A DNA stretch of 64,000 bases from Hydrangea macrophylla (GCA_033977485.1 CM066990.1:11577001-11641000); one strand, 5' to 3'; shown: positions 23,269 to 34,944, counted from the first letter of the stretch. The notes: generated by a model from the sequence alone, not told the origin. A program made the numbers and translations.

Positions 23269-24140
23269 AATCTCATGATCATCTCTTTTTTATGCCTTAA
23301 TAATATGGAATCTCATGATCATCTCTTTTTTGGTTGTCCTTATTCTTCTTTTGTTTGGCAGGGCATTTTGCACAAGCTGGAGCTGCATTACCATCCTTGT
23401 TCGTGGAACACCCTTGTGGAGTGGGCTTCAGCTAAATGGAAAAGTAAGAAGCCAATTAATATCATATCCAAGATGTGCTTCAGCTAAATTTGGCGATAGA
23501 TCTCAAGAAGAATACGTTCTTTAGGCTTCGTTTTTGAGTTATAAATTCGATCATTCCTTTCTCTCCAAATGCTATAAATAGCCAAGCCGAAGCACATCTC
23601 TCAAAAAAAAAGATGTGCTTCGGCTTGGCTATTTATAGCATTTGGAGAGAAAGGAATGATCGAATTTATAACTCAAAAACGAAGCCTAAAGAATGTATTC
23701 TTCTTGAGATCTATCGCCAAATTTATATTCAGATACATATCAAATGGCGGAATGATCCCCAACTTCATGCACTCGCGGATATCTGGAGTTGAACCCTGTT
23801 ACTTTTGTTTTGTTTCTTTCTTGTTTTTGGGTTGGATGCTGAGGCAGGCCTCTTTCTCTGCCTTGTTCATTTGTTTGGGGATGCCGTGTTGTCTTGGCTT
23901 TGAGTTGGATCCTTTTGTTTCTTTTTTGGTTTGTTGGTTGGCACTGTGGGTGATTCCTAGCACGGATGGTTTTTTCTTTCTTGGCTATTGTTGTTGAAAG
24001 GAACCCATCCCTTGTTTGGTTGGCTTGTTGCTTTTCTTAAGCTCATTGTTTTCCCTGGGGCATGCCCCTTGTATTTTTTATAGTGCCGTTTGGCTTTTTT
24101 CTTTTATTGATTAACCATTTCCGAAAAAAAAAAAAAAAAA
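23269..24140 (+). mobile_element. 5'-truncated, rearranged LINE (3 of 6)
   Basis: It is flanked by GATAGAGCCATGG (23256-23268 and 24141-24153), has a 3' UTR with GGGGCATGCCCC (24057-24068) and ends in TTTCCG plus poly-A. Inside are a short direct duplication of about 25 bases (23265-23290 and 23307-23332) and a 115-bp inverted duplication. The remaining code is zf-RVT: METHDH-like ESHDHLFFGCPYSSFVWQGI, then YSIWRERN-like and IQIHIKWRNDPQLHAL. Confidence 0.88.
23485..23725. repeat. 115-bp inverted repeat (hairpin) in the LINE
   Basis: Arms 23485-23599 and 23611-23725 are reverse complements with one mismatch and an 11-base loop (CTCAAAAAAAA). The right arm is the normal LINE ORF2 sequence; the left arm is an inverted copy of it. 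A transcript would fold into one long, nearly perfect hairpin. Confidence 0.92.
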
Positions 24141-24153
24141 GATAGAGCCATGG

Positions 24154-25003
24154 GAGATAGAAGCATCTTGAATGTCTTTATTTCGATTTTAATTTTTTGT
24201 TTTATACACTTATTTGTGATTGAAATTTTATTATATTGTTACTACATGCATGCAAAACAAATTTTCTAAAAGAAAATTCAAAAATTGTTTCAGCATATTA
24301 GTAAACATTGGATGTTTATGGGCAATGTGAAGAAACATCTTTTCCAAAAATGAAATCTTTAATTATCAAATCTAAGTGGGAGAAGGACTTATTAATAAAC
24401 TCCCACGATCTTCCACTAATAGTTCACTATAGGATGAGTAAATTGCTCTGTGTCACCCAGCCATGGGTGATCATTCCATACGGAGGGTACGTTACTCATT
24501 GGTTAGTAGATGTGAACTTCCTATGGATAGTATGAATGAGACATGTTACAGGGTGACCACCATATGGAGGCGCTACTTGAGGCGGTTGTCATTGGATCCT
24601 AGTTAATGGCACACACTAGCTAAGCTATGAATAAGGGATCCCACACGGGGCATTATTCAGAAACTTAGAGATCAAAACGGTTCAGGAGTCATGACCTATT
24701 TTGCAAGAGTTATATAGCGAACAAGTCATGGTTAATCAAAAGATCGAATAATGACCACTACAAGGAGGCTTTATTCTTTCGTTTTGATATTTCGGCGACT
24801 TTTATCATTAAATAAGAGTTTTAAGGATTCTTTTATTTCAAGTTGTCAACTGTCCATATTTATAATGTCTGTTATTCTTTTCAGAATTCATAATGTTGGA
24901 TCTGTATTTTGTCCACTTTCCACCTGTCCATAAAATTAGAGTTATAAAAAGTTTTTCACTTGTGAAACGCTTAAAGAAAACAACGAGTTTGAAAACAGCA
25001 GTT
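24154..25003. other. Non-coding LTR-like DNA
   Basis: AT-rich sequence that continues the copia-like host of the LINEs. Short ORFs (24308-24535, 24751-24933) match nothing I know. No PBS, PPT or LTR end was found. Confidence 0.35.
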
Positions 25004-25277
25004 CAGTCGACTGGTCGATGGTCCGGTCGATTGGAAATGCAATACGCAGAGAGCTATAAAAACTCAGAGGTTGTCCGGTCGACTGTGTCGAGGACCCAAT
25101 CGACTGGGCACCCAAATCTTCAGTCGACTGGAGGTTTTACAAAACCAAAAATCAACAATGTCAACAGTGGTCCAATCGACTGTGTCAAGGACCCAGTTGA
25201 CCATTTTTCAATATAGAAAAGTAGTGTCTAGATTTGAACAGTGGCTCAGTCGACTATAACAAGGACCAGTCGATTGA
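25004..25277. promoter_or_regulatory. CAGTCGACTG motif array
   Basis: About nine copies of the palindrome CAGTCGACTG or close variants (TCGATTGG, TCGACTGTGTC) lie in 274 bases, often in pairs about 20 bases apart with AGGACC between them. The enclosing element is not delimited. The ORF at 24893-25216 is a product of the repetition. Confidence 0.7.
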
Positions 25278-25669
25278 TTTCTAGCAGTTTACTGAGCAGT
25301 CTGCAAAAACCACACCAAGGGTCTCCAAACCAAAACCAACACATTTCCCACTGCATTGCAACTTACAGAAACATAACTATAGGAGTTGATCAAAAATCAT
25401 AGTACTACGAAACTATCTCAAGTTCTATTACAACATATTACAACTTCAAATTCTCATTACAAGTTGGAAAGAAAATAAAGCATGACCAAGTGAAGATTTC
25501 CCCTACATTCCTCAGCCTCACTCCTCACGCTTTTTCTTTCCTCGTTTCTTCTCTCCTGCAATGGAGTAAAGCTCCACTACTCAGCTATATGCTGAGTGCA
25601 CAATTCTAAAAGTATGCTTATTTGACAATCCATGTTTAAAACATGTAAAAGACAGAAATAGTTACTAGA
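25278..25669. other. Non-coding stretch
   Basis: No gene is seen. Sequence style (pyrimidine-rich, TCAGCTATATGCTGAGTGCAC hairpin-like phrase near 25580) resembles a minus-strand gypsy LTR, without proof. Confidence 0.3.
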
Positions 25670-25902
25670 GTGAGTGGTACGCATCCGGTGAATGTGATGA
25701 GAACATGGCAGCTAGCACAAGGTGGAATGCGGACCCGAACCATGTGCCAATTGGTCCAGTTACAAGGGCGCGAGCAAAACGGTTCAAGGACAATCTCAAT
25801 GGGCTGGTTCAACAAATTTGGGTTGAGACTAATCTTTGTGGCTCAAAGGAGGATACTAATGATCCACAAGGCTGGGTGTCCATGATTCAAGCTCTAGAAT
25901 AA
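25670..25902 (+). pseudogene. Ty3/gypsy pol C-terminal fragment
   Basis: The frame at 25705-25902 contains IGPVTRARAKRFKDNLNGL, the typical C-terminal tail of a group of plant gypsy Pol proteins, and ends with TAA. The RT and integrase parts are missing. The phrase KxxLNGL recurs on the minus strand at the LTR start of the miniature element at 5386-8375, so both probably derive from related gypsy elements. Confidence 0.72.
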
Positions 25903-26299
25903 ATTATAGGCTTGTATGCCAACTTAGGAACTTTTCATATTTGTTAGTTTGTTTTTATTTTAGTTTTGGGGTGAATTATATTGGGCCATAATATTTCGTA
26001 GGCTTATCAATCGAGTTTAGGGTTTGTAATATTCAGTTTTGATCATTAATAATATTGTGAGAGTTTTCTCTTTGGTTCTTTGAAGAACTATTCAAACTTA
26101 TCAGATTTACTCTGTGGCGTTCATACCTGGACTTATCAATCGAGTTTTCAATCCTTGATTGTGGCGTCTTCATCCTTTATACCAAGGTTCGCATCTGTTA
26201 TAGGTGTTGGGTCGCGGTTTCCCTTTGAATCTGACAGTAGAACGGTTTGAGGCATTAATCGTGTTACGGGTTTCGTCACATTGTTGGCGGGGTTCGTAT
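25903..26299 (+). repeat. LTR-like sequence after the gypsy pol fragment
   Basis: It shares ordered phrases with the minus-strand LTR of the miniature element: GATTGTGGCGTCTTCA, GTTGGGTCGCGG and the end GGTTCGTATCA (GGTTCGCATCA there). It is probably a diverged LTR of the autonomous relative. Exact ends are uncertain; 26300-26448 is unassigned. Confidence 0.5.
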
Positions 26300-26456
26300 C
26301 AGAATGAGACCGATGTCTTGGAAGGCAAACCTCTTCCATGCACCTTGTACACTAGTTGGGCCTTCCTCCATACCAGACACCACACAATCAATGTTACAAT
26401 CCTCAAACGTTGAGAAGCTTACCCCTGGATGAAATTGCAGCAAATTCCCCTTTGAC

Positions 26457-27521
26457 TAGGGGTGTTATCGGTCGGTGTTGGTCGGTTTTCAACTAACTTT
26501 CCTAACCGAAACGACATGCTCGGTGTTCTTTCCCAACACCGATTTTGACCAAAGCAAAATGACCTCCATGGTCAACTGACTATTCTTTGGTCGGTCGGTG
26601 TTCGGTGACACACTAGGTTAGTATTTGTTTTCCATTTTTCTCTCAACAATCAATAATGATTCCAAGCCAACTAAATATCTAACAAGAAACCTCTCCATCG
26701 ATTAGATTCAAAAGGGGGGAGAGAATAGGAGAAAGAGAAAATTAATTACTAGATCACTACATTGAGTAATTGACAAGGTAAATTTTATAAATCAACAATT
26801 TGACGTACTTGTTTCTTCGAGTATGCACCTTTTTGGATATTTTATTCCTTCATTTCTTTTGCTCTTGTTTTTTGGGGCTTGATTTGGATTTATTGGCTTC
26901 TTTGGGCTTCAATGGGTAGACGCCGGTGAGGATTATCATAGGAGAGTGGGCAGCGGTTGCGATGCTTTTAGTTTTAAGATTTTTGATTCTTGGTCTGAGA
27001 GAGTAAAACACATTAACAGTGTTCGGTTGAATTTGTTTAAGTTGGGTAAAGGATTTGTATGGCTTTGTTGTGTACTGTAATTGTGTCTCAGAGCAAGAGA
27101 GAGATGAAGGAGAGGAGAGAGAAGAGGGAGAAGAATAAAGGTGAAAAGTCTAGTCTACTCTAAACCAAAAAAAAAAAGTAGCCAAAGTTAGAGTTCTGTA
27201 ATGACAATAAATATATTGAATCTTTTGAGAGAGAGAGAGAGAGAGAGAATGGATAAAATAAGAAAAAAGTTGAAAAGACAGATCTTGAAAGTTGTATTAT
27301 AAAAGTAGTAGTGTCAGATACTCAAATGCGTGTTGAGTAAAACGTATTCATTGTCTCGGTCGGTTTGGTAAAAATCAGTTTTATATTTTCAAAAGCCGAC
27401 ACATAACCGAAAACAGGGAATTTCTATGTTTTAAAATCGTGCACCGACTGCTTGTAAGTTACACCGACCAAAACCGCATATTCCGGTCGGCTTGGTTAGG
27501 CGGTTATTTTTAACACCCCTA
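26457..27521. mobile_element. Non-autonomous hAT DNA transposon
   Basis: 1065 bp with 11-bp perfect terminal inverted repeats TAGGGGTGTTA / TAACACCCCTA and an 8-bp TSD CCTTTGAC (26449-26456 and 27522-27529), the hAT signature. Subterminal CGGTCGG and its complement repeat near both ends; such repeats are usual transposase-binding sites. There is no transposase ORF, so it depends on an autonomous hAT. It contains a (GA)n run at about 27226-27249. Confidence 0.93.
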
Positions 27522-28244
27522 CCTTTGACCCAAGTAGATACATAGCTTGCTCACATAAACAACCATGCATGCTTTTTTAACATTTTTGCGTGCAAAATTA
27601 ACAGGCCTAATTAATACATGAATTTCGCCCGGATCCAAAATATCAAGCTTGATATTTTTTAAAACATGTAAATTTCATTTATTTCATAGATCTAGAATTC
27701 ATACATTGTGCGATCTCTCCAAAATTTTGAAGGATCGACTAGGGGCTCGAATAAACGTCGAATCTCAGTTTATACACAATTCCTAAAAGTTTTACCTGGT
27801 TTTTCAAAAATTTCTAGAAATTAGATTTCGGAAAAAGCTAGCCAAATGAGGCATAAGAGGTATCAAAATGAAGCTCTTATCTTGAAGAGTTCAAATCTCG
27901 AATCTGAAGAAAAACTGATGGACAAACGGTCGTCGATCGACGTCATGAAGCTCGTGGGAACTTATCTCCCCTTCTCTCTCTAGATATTTTTATAAGGTTT
28001 TTGCAAAAAGAATCTCAAGCTTATCTATTTCTAGGCACGGTTTTTGAAAAATATGTTTACCTCCCCACGAGTTCTCAAAACTTCTAATTATGCCCCAAAA
28101 TGTCTTAAACGTCTAATTCATTGATTCACAAGTGAAAACTAAAAATTAGAAGACTTGAAAATTCAAAAAAAATGAGAGAGTTAGAGAGAGAAGCTCTTCC
28201 TTCTCTCTAGAACTTGTCTTGTTTCTTTCTTTCCAAAGCTATAG

Positions 28245-31094
28245 ATGGGATCTAATAAGAAGATAAGGGATCATGTTAAATCTAAGACTGTTGGGCCTTC
28301 AATTCCTTTGGTTAATCATGGTAAACAGGTAAATGTTCTTCCTACTACTGGAGGTTCATCTTTTTTGGGTATTGTTGCTCCAGTTCTAGAGAGTAAATAC
28401 TCTCTCAAAGGAGATGGTTCAGTGATACTTAAAGATGGACCTCAACCTGGTGGATTCATCTCCGATGGGAAGGTCCGATTTCTCAATGTTGCAAAACCAG
28501 TCAAAGGGGTTTCTGATATGGAGCCTAGTGAAAAGGGCTTTATAATTTCAAACTCGTCCAAGTCTATTGTTTATGGTGTAGGAGATGATGGGATCTCTGA
28601 GTTGTCTAATGTCAAGGGATATGCAATCTCTGAAGATGATTTGGAAATACCAGAGGAGTGGGAAGAGCTTTCTTCTAGCCATGAAGATATGGAGGATGGG
28701 GATTCTGAGAAGGCACCACAGTTTCTAAAGCTCCAAGATTCAAATGAGCTTCTCAAACGGAAATCTCTTACCACAACATCTAATGATCTTGCTGTTGCAC
28801 ATGACTTAATTCGGCAACTTCAAACTGAGATTAGAGATCTGAAAACTCTCAATCAGTCCCCTTTTACAAATCAACTGAATAGAAGGAAGTATCATGCTGG
28901 TAATAATGGGCGCAAAGACAATATCAATCAAATTGGTTCCTATTTTTGGAGGAAAAAGAAGTGCAGTTCTCTTTCAGATTCTGAGGTTCTAAATAGTTCA
29001 TGTAAACTAAGACCCAGCTATGATTATGAAGAAGGAGGAATTATTAATGTTGGAATTAATGGAATTAATGAAAGATCAATTTCTGACTCTGAAGTTCCTT
29101 ATTTGCGTACGAGGAAGAACAATGCTCCTTTTTGCCAAAATCGGATTGAAGGAGAAGTTTCAAGTATTGATCCGAAAAATGGGGCCTTCATTGATTCCAA
29201 GGTGTTTCCAGTAAGTGTATCTCACGCTCCGAACAAATCACACGCCCCTTCCCTTCAGATGTCTAACGGCTATATGGCTCCTAAGGCCCTAAAGGAAAAA
29301 GTTGCTCAAGATCACATGGGCACAAGTACCTTTCCCGCAAAAGTAGGCGGCTTGTTCCCCAACCAACAACAGCACATTAATGTTCAGAGTGTTCCATACG
29401 CTACTTTTACTAAGGCTGCTAAGGCAGCTCATCTTGGTCAAACGATAGGTAATGTGGGCCAGCACACTGTTTTGAAGGGCCCACAGGCTGGGAATTTTGG
29501 TCCTCTTATTGACCATTCTGCCCACATGGAGTCTAATTTTAACAAACATGTAGCTATTGAGTGCGTTTCTAACACTGTGTTTGGCCCCAATGCCAACATG
29601 CCTCGGGTTAGTGCACATGTGGCTAGTGGGACAGGGGTGCCTATTTCAAATATAGCCAGCGGGTTGCCATCTAAGTCAGGCAGTGAGTCCCCCCCATTGT
29701 CATCGCAGCAATGTTCTATGAACAAGGAGCAGCCCACGATTTTGAATAGAGGAAATGACATTACCGAATCTTCCCTAGGTACTAACTCTACGCACAAGGC
29801 CAGCTGGTCTTCCCTTATATCCAAGAATATATCCACAGGATTCTCAGTCAATTATATCAAACCTAAGGATGGTAATAATAGCCATGTAGTTACAGTGCCA
29901 AAGGATATTATCATGAGAGGGAGCAAAAGTTGGGAGAATACTCTTGTAGGGTATTTCATAGGGAGAAAGCTTTCCTATACTTATGTTAAGGACTCTACAG
30001 CAAAGATGTGGACCAAGATGGGGCTTATAGATATGTTGGCAACAGGCTCTGGTTACTATTTTTTTAAGTTCAACAGTAGGGAGAAAAGTGCTATAGTGCT
30101 GGAAGGTGGTCCGTGGCACATTGCGGGACAACCGATTCTGCTCAAGAACTGGGAAACAGGACTAGAGTTAACCAAGGATGCTCCAACCACAGTGCCAATT
30201 TGGGTCCATATTTATAACATTCCTCTTGAATATTGGAACTCAGAAGGTATGAGCTATATTGCAAGTGCTTTAGGTAAACCTATACATGTTGATAAGATGA
30301 CTGCGACCTGTAGAAGGATATCATATGCCCGAATTTGCATAGAGGTCAGTGCCGAGAAAGAAATGCTGAAAACTCTGGAAGTAGGCAGCGACGAGCCTGA
30401 TCAGGAAAAAGTTACTCTTCATGTTGAATACCAATGGAACCCAATTAGGTGTGACAAATGTAAGAAATTTGGCCATGACTGTGCTAAGCTTCCCAAGCCT
30501 CAAACCACTACTATTGCCACTCCTAAGGCCAAAAACCTCCAAGGAGAGGACGGATGGACGAAACAAGGTAAAGGTAAGAAAGCTAAGGAGATTGAGGTCC
30601 CTATGTCAGCTTTGGAGGATGGTGATACGATTGTTTGTGGGGAAACTTCTCTTTCTGAAGAGAAACAACATCCTGGAGTGAGTTCAAATGAGCCTACTAC
30701 TGAAAAACATTCCAGGATTGTAGATAGTATTCAGAATTCTGGTATCCATACTAAAAGGGTGGAAATTATAGAACATAACAAATTCTCTATGCTTGAAGAA
30801 TCTGCTATTGAAGTAGATATCGGGGCCCAGGCTATATTAAATGGAAGTTCCAGTAGTGGGAAGGAGGTATTGGGGACTCACACAAACACGAAGGAAGGTG
30901 GTCCAATGGTCAAAGATAAGGGCAGCGAGGAGGTTCTCTTCGATGTACAAACTGAATCTCTCTTAACTAAGTCTTCTACAGGTGAATCATCCCGTAGCTC
31001 CCCAGCCAGGACTATCCAAATTCTTGGGCAAAGTAGGAAGAACAAGCAAAAAAGTTCTTCAGGTAAGAAACGTCATCCTTTCAAACGTACTTAA
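28245..31094 (+). CDS. LINE ORF1 protein (DUF4283-like, RNA-binding)
   Basis: The 949-residue ORF starts at the first ATG after the short 5' UTR. A long low-complexity N-terminal half (about 1-555) is followed by a DUF4283-like domain (about 560-720: SWENTLVGYFIGRKLSY, LEGGPWHIAGQPILLKNW, VPIWVHIYNIPLEYWN) and a partial zinc knuckle (CDKCKKFGHDC, about 734-744) with abnormal spacing of the last Cys. The C-terminus is basic (SSSGKKRHPFKRT). Plant LINE ORF1 proteins bind the element RNA and form the RNP with ORF2. The stop overlaps the ORF2 start by one base (TAATG). Confidence 0.93.
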   Translation: MGSNKKIRDHVKSKTVGPSIPLVNHGKQVNVLPTTGGSSFLGIVAPVLESKYSLKGDGSVILKDGPQPGGFISDGKVRFLNVAKPVKGVSDMEPSEKGFIISNSSKSIVYGVGDDGISELSNVKGYAISEDDLEIPEEWEELSSSHEDMEDGDSEKAPQFLKLQDSNELLKRKSLTTTSNDLAVAHDLIRQLQTEIRDLKTLNQSPFTNQLNRRKYHAGNNGRKDNINQIGSYFWRKKKCSSLSDSEVLNSSCKLRPSYDYEEGGIINVGINGINERSISDSEVPYLRTRKNNAPFCQNRIEGEVSSIDPKNGAFIDSKVFPVSVSHAPNKSHAPSLQMSNGYMAPKALKEKVAQDHMGTSTFPAKVGGLFPNQQQHINVQSVPYATFTKAAKAAHLGQTIGNVGQHTVLKGPQAGNFGPLIDHSAHMESNFNKHVAIECVSNTVFGPNANMPRVSAHVASGTGVPISNIASGLPSKSGSESPPLSSQQCSMNKEQPTILNRGNDITESSLGTNSTHKASWSSLISKNISTGFSVNYIKPKDGNNSHVVTVPKDIIMRGSKSWENTLVGYFIGRKLSYTYVKDSTAKMWTKMGLIDMLATGSGYYFFKFNSREKSAIVLEGGPWHIAGQPILLKNWETGLELTKDAPTTVPIWVHIYNIPLEYWNSEGMSYIASALGKPIHVDKMTATCRRISYARICIEVSAEKEMLKTLEVGSDEPDQEKVTLHVEYQWNPIRCDKCKKFGHDCAKLPKPQTTTIATPKAKNLQGEDGWTKQGKGKKAKEIEVPMSALEDGDTIVCGETSLSEEKQHPGVSSNEPTTEKHSRIVDSIQNSGIHTKRVEIIEHNKFSMLEESAIEVDIGAQAILNGSSSSGKEVLGTHTNTKEGGPMVKDKGSEEVLFDVQTESLLTKSSTGESSRSSPARTIQILGQSRKNKQKSSSGKKRHPFKRT

Positions 31095-34000
31095 TGTTAG
31101 TTAGTTTTTGGAATGTTAGAGGGTTAAATCAGCCCCTAAAACAAAAAGAGGTTGAAAATTTTGTTTTTGAAAACAAAATTGATGTTTTGGGTATTCTTGA
31201 GTCTAAGGTTAGGATGCCTAACCAAGAGAAGATCCAAAAGAATTTTCTTCGCAACTGGACGTTTATTACAAATAGTCAACCTCAAGGTGTTGATCGTATA
31301 TGGATTGGCTGGAATCCAAATAGAGTCACTTTGACTCCTATTAAAAGATCTAGTCAAGTCATTCATGTCCTTATTGAAACTATTGATAAAACTTTGGCTT
31401 TTGAGGCATCTTTTGTGTATGCTTTCAATACGGTTATTGAAAGAAGAAGCCTTTGGACAGATTTAAATCTTATTTCAGGTTCTCTTGGGTCGCACCCCTG
31501 GATTGTTCTCGGAGATTTCAATACGGTGCTGAACCAAAATGAAATTTTTGGGGGTAACCAGGGAAGAGACCAAGGGGCTGAGGAATTTAACTCTTTTGTG
31601 AATGCCTCCTGCCTTGTAGATCTTCGATATACAGGTGTTTTTTTCTCATGGAGCCGAAATTCTTCTTCCCAATTCATCAAGAAAAAATTGGATCGTGCTC
31701 TGGTCAACCAGAACTGGCTTGGCAGATTCACTTCTTCTCAAGCTAAATTTCTCCCTGCTGGTATTTCTGATCACTCTCCTGCTTTGATAACTATTGATAA
31801 TGATCACAAAAAGAAAGGCCTTCCCTTTAAATTCTACAACTATTGGACTTCCTTGGATAGGTTTACTGACACTGTTAATCAATCGTGGTCTCTTAATGTT
31901 GAAGGCAATTTCCAATATCAGTTATGTCATAAGCTTAGGATTCTTAAAGCGGGGCTTAAAACCTTTGTTAAAAACTCCTTTGGTCTTGAGAAAATGAGAG
32001 CGGATAAAGCTAGGGATGACCTTAAGCACTGTCAAAGTCTTCTTGATGTTTCTCCCCATGATTTGAATTTGCGTTGTCTTGAGAATCAATTAATGGGGAA
32101 CTTTTGGGAAGCCATTAGGGTAGAAGAAGAGGTTGTTAGACAAAAGTCTAGAGTCCAATGGCTTGAAGCGGGTGATAGGAACACTGCCTATTTCTATCAA
32201 TCTGTTAAGAATTGAAGGAACAGAAAGCATATAGGCTCCCTGTTACTCCCTAATGGGAGTTACACTACTAATGGCGAGGAAGCAAGAAATGAAGCGATAA
32301 GGTACTTTAAAAATCTTCTTGGGGCGCCTTCCTTAAACGCTTATCCTGGGATTGCTGCGTTGAGAACCATTATTCACAAGCGTGTTCCTATGGAGGCCTT
32401 CATTAGTATGGACAATATCCCTACTGATGAAGAAATAAAAGAGACTATGTTTAGTCTCCATAGTAATAAGGCTCCGGGTCCGGACGGTTTTAACGCTCAC
32501 TTTTTCAAAGAGACGTGGACCACCACTGGTGCTATAGTTACACAAGCGATCAAAGAATTTTTTATAACTGGAGAACTGTTAAAAGAGTCCAATGCCACCA
32601 TAATTGCCTTAATCCCTAAAGTACCTAACCCTACCAAGATGGGTGATTTTAGGCCAATATCTTGTTGCAATACTATCTATAAATGTATTTCCAAAATCAT
32701 CTCTAAGAGAATCCAAGATATTCTCCCTGACATTGTTGATAATGCTCAATCTGCCTTCATAAAAGGTCGGAAAATCAATGACAATGTCCTCTTAGCCCAA
32801 GACCTTATGAGGGATTACCATAAATCTTCTGGGCAACCAAGAGTGGCAGCGAAAGTGGACCTCATGAAAGCTTATGATAATGTTTGTTGGGATTTTTTAT
32901 TCGATTTACTTGAAGTGCTTGGCTTTCCTACTAAAATGAAGATGTGGATTAAGGCTTGTGTGTCTACTCCTAGGTATTCTTTAAATTTTAATGGTGAGTC
33001 CATAGGGTACTTCAAAGGGGCGAGGGGTTTGAGACAAGGAGATCATATGTCCCCCTATTTGTTTGTTATTATTATGGATACGTTGAGTCAGCTGATAAAA
33101 GTTAACATTCAGGGGTCGTCTTGTTTTAAATACCATTGGAAATGTAATAAAGTTCAAATCTCACACTTATGTTTTGCCGATGATCTTCTTTTACTTTTTT
33201 ACGGTAGTCGAGGTTCTGCGCAACTTATGAGAGATACCCTTAATCAGTTTTATGAACTTACTGGATTAAAAGCTAATACTAGTAAGAGTTGCCTTTTTAT
33301 CTCAGGAATTGATGAGGATGAGTCCAACGCTTTATGCCATATTATGCAATTCCCTCTCGGGTCCCTCCCTATGAAATATCTCGGGGTCCCTCTTATCACT
33401 TCTAGACTTAAAAAAAGGGATTGTGATGACCTGGTTAATAAGATTAGTTCTAGAATTACCTCTTGGACTTCTAATTGCCTCTCTTTCGCTGGTAGGTTAC
33501 AATTGATTCAATCTGTGCTTGCTGGAATTCAGAATTATTGGGCTGCCATGTTTATTTTACCCAAGAGCGTTCTTAAACAGGTTGAGAAACTTATGCGTCG
33601 TTTCCTTTGGTCGGGAGGTATCGAGCACTCCTATGGGTCTAAAGTCTCTTGGATTAATGTCTGTAAACCTAAACAGGAAGGCGGTTTGGGTCTGAAAAAT
33701 TTACCTCAACTCAATAAAGTTTTGAATTTTAAACATATTTGGGCTTTATTTTCTTCTAACCAAAACTCTCTTTGGATTAAATGGATACATATTTATATGC
33801 TTAAAGGAAAGAGTTTTTGGGCTGTTAAACCCCCTTCTCAATGCTCTTGGTACTGGAGAAAGTTGCTCAATCTTAGACCCATTGTTAGACCTATGCTTAA
33901 GCATAGAATTGGAAATGGATGTGGTACCTTTCTTTGGTATGATAATTGGCATCCTATGGGGCCGTTAGTGGAGAGAGTGGGTAGTAGAGTTAGTTATGAT

Positions 34001-34729
34001 GCGGCTATCCCCTTGGATGCCAAGGTGTCAGAGGTTATCGAAGGGGAGGAATGGGATTGGCCTATTACTAACACTTTGGAACTCATGGAGATTAGAGATC
34101 AATTAAGCTCCATTCCATCCCCCTCTGAATCTCAAGATAAAGTTGTTTGGACTCCTTCACCTAATGGGCAATACTCTGCGGCACATACTTTGGATTACAT
34201 TAGAGATTCTAGTCCGAAAGTTCCTTGGTATAATCTTGTTTGGTTTCCAGGTAACATTCCTCGTCAAAGCTTTATTTTGTGGTTAGCTTTTCTTAACAGG
34301 TTATCTACTCACGACCGCATCTACACTTTCACTCAAGGCCCCTTAGCATGTGTGTTATGTCACAAAGGTATGGAAAATCTTGATCACCTGTTCTTCAATT
34401 GCTCATTTGCTTCTTTTGTGTGGCAGGGTATTCTGCAAAGGTTGGGGATTGGTTGCAATGCTTCAACGTGGAACTCTATAATTGACTGGGCAGCTAGGAC
34501 TTGGAATCAAAGACACCCTAAAAACATTATCCGTAAAATGTGTTTAGGGATGGTGGTGTACAGCATTTGGAGGGAGAGGAATGCCAGAACATTTCAAAAG
34601 GATACTAAGAGGAAGGAAATTATCCTCCAAGACGTTTGCAATTACATTCTTATCCAGATTCAAATCAAATGGAGAAACGACCCTCTTCTCCCAAGCTATA
34701 TTGAGAGATGGGAGCTTAGTGTTCAGTGA
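31094..34729 (+). pseudogene. LINE ORF2: endonuclease, reverse transcriptase, zf-RVT (one stop)
   Basis: ORF2 starts with ATG at 31094, inside TAATG. The APE-type endonuclease (about 1-240) shows WNVRGL, the E of LGILESKV, LGDFNTVL and SDHSPALI. The RT (about 450-750) shows NKAPGPDGFNAHFF, AFIKGRKINDNVLLAQDL, KVDLMKAYDNVCW, GLRQGDHMSPYLF (usually GDPxSP) and FADDLLLL. zf-RVT ends the protein (LACVLCHKGMENLDHLFFNC). One TGA at 32213-32215, between endonuclease and RT, interrupts an otherwise open frame of 1211 codons. ORF2 would nick the target and copy LINE RNA at the nick. Confidence 0.94.
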
Positions 34730-34944
34730 CACACTTTTGTTCTTTCTTTGGGCTTTATGCTTTAAGGTTTTATATGGTTGCTTTTGCTCAGCTTTGGCTG
34801 ACTTGCCCTTTTTTCATGTTTTCCCTAGTCTGTTGTATTGCTTTGGGATGTTTCACTCTCTGTGGTGCTCTCGGTGATGGGCTCTTTCTAGGTTTTCTGA
34901 TTTAGAAAGTGTCATTACTTTGTTTTGGTTTTACTGTACATCCT

